Below, one piece after another: positions 56,801 to 64,000 of a stretch of 64,000 bases of DNA; positions within the stretch are counted from its first letter, which is position 1, and the number at the start of each line of letters is the position of its first letter. The translations under genes and the position numbers were made by a program. This stretch comes from a virus. Under the pieces are notes generated by a model. The model worked only from the letters and a program-made list of their open reading frames with translations. It was not told the DNA's origin and did no database searches. The stretch lies in the IMG/VR virus record IMGVR_UViG_3300022602_000067, positions 1-64,000 of that record. One strand, written 5' to 3'.

Positions 56801-58920
56801 GCTAGAGCTGTAAAGGTAATCTGCTGTGTTGTAGCATTTGTGCTGATTGTTACAGTTTGTGTAGTGCTAGCACCGCCAGTGATATATGCGATTGGAATAC
56901 CTGCTGTACCTGAAGCAACAGCTGGACTTGCCGCGCGATATGCTGGAGCAATATGAACTACGTTATCGTTTACTACTTGGCTGATTTCATAAACTTGTCC
57001 ACGGATAATAACTTTATCACCAGCTTGCACTTGACGTGTAAACAGTGAGCCTGTACCGATAACGATAGTTGATCCTGTACATACGTTAGTTGTACCGCGC
57101 ATAACAGTAGTACCGTTACGACGTACAGCATTTAACAAAGTACCGTCAAATTCATAGAAGAAACCGTTCATGTCGTCAAATAATCCGCAACGAACTGAAC
57201 CACCTTTAGCATCTGCTGTTTCAACAGTAGCAATACCAATACCTGGGGTTTGATCAACGATTGTACCTGAATATTGAACAGCAAATGTTTTGCTGGTTAA
57301 GTTTACAATAGGACTAACCGAGAAAGTGTTGTTGTAGATCGATAGATCTGCTGCCACACTTGATGCGATATTACGTAGGTTAACGTAAGCGCCTGTTTTT
57401 AATCCATGGTCTTGATCAGTTGTAATATTCATTATACCAGCACTTGGGAATGAAATACCAACGATATCCATGTTTGGTTTGAATGTACTACTTGTTGAGT
57501 ACTGAATACCTTTACCAGCTTGGTAACGGAAATAACGACGTGTTTGACGCAGTGATTGAGCACCTGGAACAGCATTACCACCAAAAATACCAATGCCACC
57601 GTCAGCTGAACGTTGTATCTGATAACCTTCTGGACGAGCATAAACAACTGTGGTATTTTGTAGAGTACTTGAACCAGACTGGCTAGCTGAAATACCTGAA
57701 CCTGGTACTTGATATGTAAAGCTGTATGGTGAAGGAACAGAAGCAACGTACTGTGGGCCGTTACCTGCTGTTAATACCATGTTACCTACATAGACTGGAG
57801 CACCTGTTACCAAATTGTGATTACTATAAGTTGTTACAGTAACAATGTGACCTGTTGAGTCTGTTGAAATACCGCTGATTGGAATAATAGATCCTAGTCC
57901 ATAACCTGCCGCATAATAACCGCCTACAAATAAACTTGTAGAAGATTTCTGTAATTGGTTTTGACTAAATTGTTGGTTAACTTTAGGGAAGTAGCTGAAA
58001 GCACCTTGTGCTTGGTTGATATAAGCTACAACGAAAGTACCATCACAGTAGGGTTCGTTTTGTGTATCTTGTGCTAGCACTGGCTGACCAGCTGTTAAGT
58101 TAACACCGCTTGATGTTAAGTTACTAGATACTTGGAATGCCGCATAAGTTGGGTTTGCTGTTGTTCCGTTTACATTACCAAAGATGATCTGTTGAACAGT
58201 TTGGTTACCACTTAGACCGCCTGGCACACCGGTGACCGTAACGCTGGTTGTACTTGCGGCTGTAATAGCATAACGGAAACTTGAAAAGTTTGTTGTTGCA
58301 TTACCTGCATCAACGACATACACATATGAACCAATGAATGGAACTGATGGCAATGTCATACCGGTAATTGTACCTGAACCGCCTGAACAGTTAATAACTG
58401 CGGCAGCACCTGTAAGACTGAAACCTGCACCACCTAAGTAAGCTGCCAATACCGAGTTGCTGGTACTTGTATATACCGAAGCGTTCCAGTTTTGTGATTG
58501 GAAGAATTCCCACTTGGTTGGTTGGAATGAATATTCAAAGTCTGTATCAATCAAACTCTGAGGAGTTGTTGTACGTAGTTTGTTAGTTGGATCTAACTGA
58601 GTTTCTGCAGGAGTAAAACGCTCCTCATACTCGTCAATCATGATTTGTAGTTTGTCAGTTGCGCTGAATACGGCTGTATTGGTATTATACGCTAGAGTGA
58701 TAGTTGTTGTACCACCTGCTGATCCCCAGTATGTTTGTCCAGCTGTTGCTACATAACTGGTTGCAGTTAGTGTGCTATCTGAAAAGTTGTAAAGAACAAT
58801 GTTCTTTGTGACATCAGTAATCAGAATCAATCTTTCTCTAGGTATATATCGTGGAATTACGATAGTGGCAGTAGAAGGAGTGAATGTGTATGCTGTGTCG
58901 ACTAGTATTTTTCTTGCCAT
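53896..58920 (-). CDS. Giant virion structural protein (1674 aa)
   Basis: The N-terminal ~150 residues (MARKILVDTAYTFTPSTATI, RERLILITDVTKNIVLYNFS, DYEFSFQPTKWEF-like YSFQPTKWEFFQSQNW) form the anchor seen in large structural proteins of marine T4-like phages. The central ~1000 residues are Thr/Ser/Gly beta modules with many TVxxTSxxxIxxGxxI repeats. VTSGGLGYTSSPPVTIAGGG and NGGYGYTSAPTVII are GxGY modules, and the C-terminus holds GVRDIIMRMQANLYQMDVFN and ISWTEAQA. It is the longest gene here. GGAG precedes the ATG. Fibre or adhesin role is inference. Confidence 0.75.
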   Translation of the reverse strand: MARKILVDTAYTFTPSTATIVIPRYIPRERLILITDVTKNIVLYNFSDSTLTATSYVATAGQTYWGSAGGTTTITLAYNTNTAVFSATDKLQIMIDEYEERFTPAETQLDPTNKLRTTTPQSLIDTDFEYSFQPTKWEFFQSQNWNASVYTSTSNSVLAAYLGGAGFSLTGAAAVINCSGGSGTITGMTLPSVPFIGSYVYVVDAGNATTNFSSFRYAITAASTTSVTVTGVPGGLSGNQTVQQIIFGNVNGTTANPTYAAFQVSSNLTSSGVNLTAGQPVLAQDTQNEPYCDGTFVVAYINQAQGAFSYFPKVNQQFSQNQLQKSSTSLFVGGYYAAGYGLGSIIPISGISTDSTGHIVTVTTYSNHNLVTGAPVYVGNMVLTAGNGPQYVASVPSPYSFTYQVPGSGISASQSGSSTLQNTTVVYARPEGYQIQRSADGGIGIFGGNAVPGAQSLRQTRRYFRYQAGKGIQYSTSSTFKPNMDIVGISFPSAGIMNITTDQDHGLKTGAYVNLRNIASSVAADLSIYNNTFSVSPIVNLTSKTFAVQYSGTIVDQTPGIGIATVETADAKGGSVRCGLFDDMNGFFYEFDGTLLNAVRRNGTTVMRGTTNVCTGSTIVIGTGSLFTRQVQAGDKVIIRGQVYEISQVVNDNVVHIAPAYRAASPAVASGTAGIPIAYITGGASTTQTVTISTNATTQQITFTALAGTGTAGTGGIGVAGAYQIAGTISRTWSTTLSASALANATSVTVTSTNSGAIVPGMLVICTAAGSTPSGTFVSSTYIPGSSATVIPLTQGMLSGVASGSTIDFFYSPASGMNVIAGTMAQGIVPNGTQVSSFTNTANSSGATITIQLYINQGLTATTTTTTLLIGTVPGYTAASLYTTTTNVIALNTTYGISPGMTITGTGVPGNAVVAGLAAAGTGVILNTGITTSVSNSTTLTFAPNLSLYAITIQTSSSSSASSTFLTMNNVNGIQIGSFVTTTANTNIPINTFVIGINTSTNVVQLYTPFTTTQGLTGSGISSGVNIVFGSRIFVTGATSTNANGMWPVTAITSTTLTYQTAATVSASTVISVYGTTKMFGEDVAVKKYHVRELRVPQYQFNLDSFDGTGPSGFNMDLTKIQMIYIDYSWYGAGFIRWGARTINGDIQYAHKVQHGNREYLAFQRSGNLPGRFEVVNTGARSPLTTQINATGYVMSASPTFGTINVYDASRFFIPSTQALNQSTHGEVNIDGEIFYYTGVAATTTQSTTGNPDAVTQNIAYPYGAQSTAAPWATGVNGLTAVATVGTVSVANGSVQSIAITSGGLGYTSSPPVTIAGGGGAGCIAKAIVVNGSVTSVVVTNGGYGYTSAPTVIIGANQLTGAFRESTAVSYINTGNAVSGTTLIGTNQITNVTAGYTSNIAIGMVIQGVTNFGYLNVRIIGFSGTTIYVDTLATSSGSMVINIVNRGISTASVHYNYNNSGNPLSNVWNTTIMLAPNVQHWGVSCIMDGRYDSDKSYVFTTPRSTAAVVQPNQTSPLISIRVSPSASNGFARNFGVRDIIMRMQANLYQMDVFNAGPFLVTVKYNCASTVFTPALWTANVVGSGSLSQVIYHNPSDIVTGGDIVVAFYANASGGTFFTDTSADLTVVKDLGNSVYGGDGVFPDGPDVITVFATNLSTQYANQIFSRISWTEAQA

Positions 58921-58946
58921 TTTGTTATTTCTCCAATTTTTTGGGC

Positions 58947-61496
58947 TTAGGTTCCTGTTGCTATATCTAATGCATTAAACGGATAAGTTGTGTATACTGG
59001 GTTAGTAACATTACCTATCATTACGGTTGCATTAATTACATCTCCGTATTGCGGTGGGCTCATAAAAACAATACTACCTGCGGTTACTGTGTAATCGCCA
59101 TAGCGTGTATATGTATTCCACACTGGTCCACTCTTATTTAGCCAAGGTTGTTGATATACACCATTTTTATACATCAAAACTTGGATTGGGTAATTTACGG
59201 TCACCGCATTTCCGTTGTTAGTTGGTGTAAACAGTGTATTACCACCGTTAATAGTGTTTGTACTGACTAAATTTGACCCTGCCAACGAAATATTATACGT
59301 TGATGGTCTGGTCCAACTGTCTAACTGTGTGATGTTTGGTAGGACTGCACTTAGGCTAGTCCATGTAGGCGCTGTAGCAGATCCGGTGCTGGCTAGCACT
59401 TGACCAGCTGTACCTGCTGTAGGTGCGCCAGTAATCGATCCTGCAACCGCTTGGTTTCCGTATTGTCCAACTAGAGCAAAAGAAACTGTGCTATTAGTTG
59501 CTACAGTAACTTGCCATGTGCCGTTATAAATTCCAGTTACTGCACCAAGAGCTTGTGTTCCTGCTATAGTGATATAAGTTCCTACTGCATAAGGTACAGT
59601 TGTCTGTACCACAGTGAATGTTGCTGGGCTTCCTGAACTTCCTACAGTTGCCGCTATATTCAACAAATATGTTCCTATACCACCATTGGTACCGCCTTGC
59701 TGGCTAATAATTATAGTACCAGCTGTAAGTCCAGCGGTATTTGAACTGATCTGATATCCCAGTGTGATTGGAATATTTGGAGCTGTTGTGACTGTCAATG
59801 TAACTTGTGTACCTGTCATAGATACAGGGCTAACTGATGAACCAACAGTAGCTGATGCACTTAGGGTATATGTACCTTGTCCGCCTAAACCACTACCATA
59901 TGAGCTAATGTATGTGCCGCTTGGTATTCCTGCTGTACCTGAAGTAATTACATAGCCAATACTTAAATTAGTTGTTGGATTTGAAGTTACTGTAAGGGTG
60001 CTACCAACTATGTAACCGTTAAATGTAGATGTAATTGAACTAGATACATATCCATTAAATGATGCGCTGTTAAATGTAACTGTGGCTACATAGCCAGTTG
60101 TTGTAATTGATTGAGTAGCATAAGTTGTTGTGCTGACCGACAATGGGCCATTAAGTGTAACTGCTCCTGCCGCCGCCGTAGTTACTTGAACTGCGTTAGT
60201 TGTTAATAATCCTTTACTGGTCAAACTAGCAACTAGTTGAGGACTATTAAATGTACCAGTGCTATCAGTCATTTTCCAACTGAACTGACCGTTGCTTGGA
60301 CTTGAACCGCTTGGTGCGCTGGTTACAACAAATGCTTGGCTACCAACTAGTGCTGATTGACTGTTTTGATACGAAAAGAAATCGATATTACCAACAGTGT
60401 CGCCTAGTTGTGCGTTTAGTGGTACAGTAGGAGTACCACGAGCACTCTTAAATGCTATGCTACTGTTAGCCGCTGTACCTGCTCCTAAATTCCACGATTG
60501 AAATTCTGCTGAATAACCGCTGGCATCAGTACTAACTGTGAATAAATTATTAGCAACAACACTACCTGTTGGCACTGTTAGACTTACTGAACCTGCGCTA
60601 CTGCCTCCGCCTTGCACAGGAGGATTTGCAACTACAGTAGATGCTGTTCCTGTTGCACCTACTAGTAATCCTACTAGTGTACCAACGCTAGTTAAACTTG
60701 AGCTAACTACTGCTGAATTAATTGTTGTACCAGTTAGTGTATTAGCTGCCGCAGTAATTGTGCTAGTACCACCTAATGTAAGTGTTGAGCCATTGACTGT
60801 TATTGTACTATTAGCCAACATTGAATTAGTAACACCGCCGCCTGCTAATACTGATTGTAGATTACTTAAGGTAGCATACTTGTTTGCGCCTGTTCCTTGA
60901 GCAATGTTATCTGTTGTAAGAACAATGTTTCCTGTCTGGCCGTTAACTTGGTTTACTGCTTGTGTAAATGTAAATACGCCGTGAGTTGGATCGTAAGTTA
61001 AAGCGCCGCTAGGACTTGAAACAACACTAAGACTGTTAAGAACTGTATTGCTGGTCAAATAACCAACGTCGTTAGTGAATGCACTTAGGACTGTTGGAGC
61101 TGTATAACTGAATACCCCAGTTGTGCTATTATAAGAAATACTACCTGTAGCACTTACTGAACTTCTTGCACGGGCTGTAGTAAAATATAAATTACTACCT
61201 TCAGTAATTGTACTTGTTGTTACACCAACAAAACTTACTGCGCTTACTGCTGTCTGTACGAAAGCAGTAGTAGCTATCTGTGTTGTATTAGTACCACTAG
61301 TTGCTGTAGGAGCTGTAGGAGTACCGGTGAACGCAGGACTAGTTAGCGGTGCCTGTGGCCATCCGCCAACAGTTGTACCATCATGTACAATCAGCGAATT
61401 TGTTGTTGTGTTTACAATTACTTCGCCAGCCGCTCCTGTGAAAGTACTATTGTCTGTTGTAGAACCTCTACGCAGTTGAAGTGTGGTTTTTGACAT
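58947..61496 (-). CDS. Tail-fibre-like protein (849 aa)
   Basis: The N-terminus LQLRRGSTTDNSTFTGAAGE and VNTTTNSLIVHDGTT is the tropism-determinant-type N-terminal module of many fibres. It is followed by SPAFTGTPTAPTATSGTNTT and a YFTTARARSSVSATG segment common in phage fibres. Residues ~510-670 contain two copies of the GSTLTVTSNPTTNLSIGY..TSGTAGI module that also occurs in the sheath insertion. The C-terminal ~120 residues end PYPFNALDIATGT-like (TTYPFNALDIATGT). AGGA precedes the ATG. Confidence 0.75.
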   Translation of the reverse strand: MSKTTLQLRRGSTTDNSTFTGAAGEVIVNTTTNSLIVHDGTTVGGWPQAPLTSPAFTGTPTAPTATSGTNTTQIATTAFVQTAVSAVSFVGVTTSTITEGSNLYFTTARARSSVSATGSISYNSTTGVFSYTAPTVLSAFTNDVGYLTSNTVLNSLSVVSSPSGALTYDPTHGVFTFTQAVNQVNGQTGNIVLTTDNIAQGTGANKYATLSNLQSVLAGGGVTNSMLANSTITVNGSTLTLGGTSTITAAANTLTGTTINSAVVSSSLTSVGTLVGLLVGATGTASTVVANPPVQGGGSSAGSVSLTVPTGSVVANNLFTVSTDASGYSAEFQSWNLGAGTAANSSIAFKSARGTPTVPLNAQLGDTVGNIDFFSYQNSQSALVGSQAFVVTSAPSGSSPSNGQFSWKMTDSTGTFNSPQLVASLTSKGLLTTNAVQVTTAAAGAVTLNGPLSVSTTTYATQSITTTGYVATVTFNSASFNGYVSSSITSTFNGYIVGSTLTVTSNPTTNLSIGYVITSGTAGIPSGTYISSYGSGLGGQGTYTLSASATVGSSVSPVSMTGTQVTLTVTTAPNIPITLGYQISSNTAGLTAGTIIISQQGGTNGGIGTYLLNIAATVGSSGSPATFTVVQTTVPYAVGTYITIAGTQALGAVTGIYNGTWQVTVATNSTVSFALVGQYGNQAVAGSITGAPTAGTAGQVLASTGSATAPTWTSLSAVLPNITQLDSWTRPSTYNISLAGSNLVSTNTINGGNTLFTPTNNGNAVTVNYPIQVLMYKNGVYQQPWLNKSGPVWNTYTRYGDYTVTAGSIVFMSPPQYGDVINATVMIGNVTNPVYTTYPFNALDIATGT

Positions 61497-61514
61497 TGTC
61501 TTTTCCTATTATTA

Positions 61515-64000
61515 TTAATCGCCGACTAAGCTGTGCATTGTATATCTTGGTAGTGTATAGTTATTGCTGGTACTAGTAATCTGTCTGAATCTCCACAACC
61601 AATTCAGTTGTCCTTGCACACTATTTGTACTTCCAATACTACTTGCACTACCTGGAGTTGTTCCGTCACCTCCGCAGAATAACACTTGTCCATCGTCCGT
61701 CATAAACGCCGATATGTCATTACCGCCCTGTAGTCCAAATCCCATGATAGCATTAATACGTGTATTACTTGGTGTACGTAACGGCCAATAATGATATTGT
61801 CCGCCTGTTTCAGGATCTTGTGTAGGATCATTAACAGCTACAGCTATCGATTTACCTGCATAACCTAAGCTCAAACTACCATAGTTATTATAACCTTGTC
61901 CCCAGACACGACCATTTTCGTCCAGCATAACTATAGTGAAATAGCCCTGATTTCCTGAACCTATGTAGCCTGCTTCATTGTTTGTGATGGCTACAACGTT
62001 TCTTGGGCCGCGAATTAATGTCCACGGGCCAGTTACACCAGTTCCGCCTGTCGTGTAAGCATTAGTCTGACTGCTGATAGTATTATAGGTATTATCTCCC
62101 ATACCGTATGTTAATCCTGTATCTTTTTCACGAATAAACACATTATTAGAATATGTATCACCACCGATTATCCAGAAGTTATCAACCTGTTTAATATTAT
62201 AATTGGTAGTCATATATTTGGTGAATCTATTAACTACCTGTCCTTGAGTGCTTGTCTGGCTACCAGCTGGAGTATAGAATGGTTCTGTTGGGCTTTGTCC
62301 GATAGGAAATACACCTGCTCCAAATAAGCTACCATCATTAGTTAAGATCATTACAAATCTCTGTAACGGTGTATTAGGCGTAGTTTGACTATGAGCAAAA
62401 CTCATTTTCTTGATACCACCGTATTTTCTAAAGTCAAATGGTACACGAGTAGGTAGCAAACGTTGGTTACCATATGTTAAACCATACTGACCGCCCATAC
62501 CAAGTTCGCCTGAATAATCAGTGCCCCATCCCCATAACTCGCCGTCTTCGTCTAGTGCCAGGCATGATCCATAGTCACCACCAAAGCATATAAAATCGAC
62601 TATTTTCTTATTGTCAAAATAAGATGCTGGAATACGTATCGGTGAAGTCTGGCTTACACCCGACGTACCGGTACTGTTAGGATTCGTTGTTGCGTTAGTA
62701 CTACCTAGACCTAATTGACTGTAAATGTTGTTGCCCCAAGCCCACATACTGCCATCATTACCAATAGCAAACCACGAAGGATCAATAGAACCACTACCCG
62801 GATACTGCATACCAACTGTGGTAGCATCTACCTTTATAATTTTAGTTTGGTTAAAACTACGTGGCCATGTTTCGCCTATCCAGCCAGTAGTACCTAAGTT
62901 TGTTACACGAGTTGTACAGTTATATTGGCTAGTGCTTCCGTTTCCTGCCATTCCGTTACTGTTGTTATATCCCGAATAATAAACTTCTCCGTTGTTAAAC
63001 ACCCAGCAACTCGAATTGTATGTGCGTACCCACTGGATGCATCTTGGACTTAGTCCGTCTGGAGTAGGTAACCAGGCATTGGCTAATACACCTAAACCAA
63101 GACCTGTTTGGTTATCAGTTGAACGTAACCAATCTACAAATGTAAAACTACTAGCTTGCCAACTTGCTACCCAATCTCTAACGCCACGCCCAGCAGTATT
63201 AAGGCTAGTCGCAGGTCCTGGGGAATAATTAAATCCACAACTGTAAGGAACACCATCTGCTCCGATGTATTGTACACTATTACCGTCTGATATTGTTGGA
63301 TTTGGATAATCACCATTATTACGTGTCCAACCTAGAGGTTGGTGATTTGGAAATACCGCACCGTACAAACGACGTGAATCTCTGTTAGGGTTTGTAAATA
63401 TGCGAACCCAATATGTAGGATCTTCGGGATGTGTGTTACGCACAGGAGCAAAGTTAATATTAACTGTTGGAGCTGTCTGATAACCTATTCCTGGGTTTGT
63501 TATAACAATGTTAACCACTGAGCCGTTGGCCACTGTAGCATAACCAGACGCACCAAAACTACCACGCATGCTATCAAATCCAAATGTTATTAGTGGAGCT
63601 TGGCTATAACCAATACCACCATTAGTAACTGTAACTGATACAATACTACCTTGACCGTTTATTGTAGCAGTAGCAGTTGCTCCAGAACCCGGAGTACCGG
63701 TATACATAAACAAATCGCCGCCGTAACGCACAACATCGCCATATGTATATACTTTGTGAGGACCCCAACCGCGCTTGAATTGATTACCACGAACAATTAG
63801 ACGCCAGTATTGAGTTTCCAGATCAGGACGCTTGTCTGCAAAATAAATTTCAGGTGTACCTGTAAAATAACTTTGTGTATCTACCTGTTTGTCCATGGCG
63901 ATTTTCCACTCGTCTGGAATGTTTTGTAAACAGACATAAGCGGCGTTATTGTATTGAACAATATCATTCTTAAGATACAATGTGCTTGATTGCCACTGAC
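61515..64000 (-). CDS. RCC1-repeat virion protein, 5' end beyond the window (at least 828 aa)
   Basis: The reading frame is open to the right window edge (upstream of the first residues it reads WQSSTLYLKNDIVQYN), so the gene is 5'-truncated here. The start resembles a carbohydrate-binding-module-like repeat (YLKNDIVQYNNAAYVCLQ). Two GIGY modules follow (NGGIGYSQAPLITF, NPGIGYQTAPTVNI). Residues ~290-800 are RCC1-type propeller repeats: GSMWAWGNNIYSQLGLGS, GELWGWGTDYSGELGMGG, GRVWGQGYNNYGSLSLG and QVLFCGGDG. RCC1 propellers in phage fibres probably bind receptors, which is inference. Confidence 0.8.
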   Translation of the reverse strand, partial: QWQSSTLYLKNDIVQYNNAAYVCLQNIPDEWKIAMDKQVDTQSYFTGTPEIYFADKRPDLETQYWRLIVRGNQFKRGWGPHKVYTYGDVVRYGGDLFMYTGTPGSGATATATINGQGSIVSVTVTNGGIGYSQAPLITFGFDSMRGSFGASGYATVANGSVVNIVITNPGIGYQTAPTVNINFAPVRNTHPEDPTYWVRIFTNPNRDSRRLYGAVFPNHQPLGWTRNNGDYPNPTISDGNSVQYIGADGVPYSCGFNYSPGPATSLNTAGRGVRDWVASWQASSFTFVDWLRSTDNQTGLGLGVLANAWLPTPDGLSPRCIQWVRTYNSSCWVFNNGEVYYSGYNNSNGMAGNGSTSQYNCTTRVTNLGTTGWIGETWPRSFNQTKIIKVDATTVGMQYPGSGSIDPSWFAIGNDGSMWAWGNNIYSQLGLGSTNATTNPNSTGTSGVSQTSPIRIPASYFDNKKIVDFICFGGDYGSCLALDEDGELWGWGTDYSGELGMGGQYGLTYGNQRLLPTRVPFDFRKYGGIKKMSFAHSQTTPNTPLQRFVMILTNDGSLFGAGVFPIGQSPTEPFYTPAGSQTSTQGQVVNRFTKYMTTNYNIKQVDNFWIIGGDTYSNNVFIREKDTGLTYGMGDNTYNTISSQTNAYTTGGTGVTGPWTLIRGPRNVVAITNNEAGYIGSGNQGYFTIVMLDENGRVWGQGYNNYGSLSLGYAGKSIAVAVNDPTQDPETGGQYHYWPLRTPSNTRINAIMGFGLQGGNDISAFMTDDGQVLFCGGDGTTPGSASSIGSTNSVQGQLNWLWRFRQITSTSNNYTLPRYTMHSLVGD

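Noticed and set aside
1-64000. Assignment as a cyanophage
   Set aside because: Many genes resemble marine T4-like phages, but no photosynthesis or carbon-metabolism gene is present in the window, so the host cannot be named.

Overview
The window is part of the genome of a T4-like (tevenvirus-related) contractile-tail bacteriophage, probably from an aquatic environment. The evidence is a set of T4 core homologues: gp41 helicase, gp61 primase, UvsW, UvsY, UvsX, gp32, gp17/gp16 terminase, gp4 head completion, gp19 tube, gp18 sheath, gp1 dNMP kinase and gp13/gp14/gp15-like neck and tail-completion proteins. Several accessory genes (carbamoyltransferase, 2OG-Fe(II) oxygenase, Nudix hydrolase, a zinc-finger protein and a DnaE-like mini-protein) are of the kind seen in marine T4-like phages. 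No photosynthesis gene or tRNA was seen, so the host cannot be named. Strong sigma-70-type promoters indicate a bacterial host with a conventional housekeeping sigma factor.

Layout. (1) Positions 1-3380, plus strand: an early-type module of small genes, a gp88-like protein and an AAA+ ATPase. Six genes or gene pairs each sit behind a near-identical cassette made of a TTGAC(A/T/C) box, exactly 17 bp, TATAAT, and an AGGAGCG-type ribosome site. The module ends in a run of four hairpins and an intrinsic terminator. Two of these hairpins expose the same loop, complementary to the cassette ribosome site, so this looks like a candidate regulatory RNA. (2) Positions 3380-7440: T-rich repeats, then virion or lysis-associated genes on the minus strand, several with N-termini resembling T4 capsid-targeting peptides, and TATAAATA late promoters. 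(3) Positions 7459-11392, minus strand: tail-fibre-like genes. (4) Positions 11415-26183, minus strand: the replication and recombination block (gp41, carbamoyltransferase, gp61, DnaE-like, zinc-finger, gp62-like, 2OG oxygenase, UvsW, UvsY, UvsX, gp32). (5) Positions 26323-47009, minus strand: packaging and morphogenesis (gp17, gp16, gp4, gp19, gp18, dNMP kinase, fibre-like proteins, gp13-like neck). (6) Positions 47098-53772, mostly plus strand: gp14- and gp15-like genes, a Nudix hydrolase and a large virion protein, diverging from the gp13-like gene. (7) Positions 53896-64000, minus strand: three very large fibre or adhesin-like virion proteins. The last is cut by the window edge and carries RCC1-type propeller repeats.

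How it fits together. Early genes appear to use host sigma-70-type promoters. Late genes appear to use a T4-type octamer ending in TAAATA, which for at least seven genes lies only 4-5 nt before the start codon and leaves no room for a ribosome site. Intrinsic terminators separate transcription units after gp19, uvsY, the 41154-41786 gene, the 31322-32566 gene and the large fibre genes. All functional calls are from reading the sequence; no database search was run.
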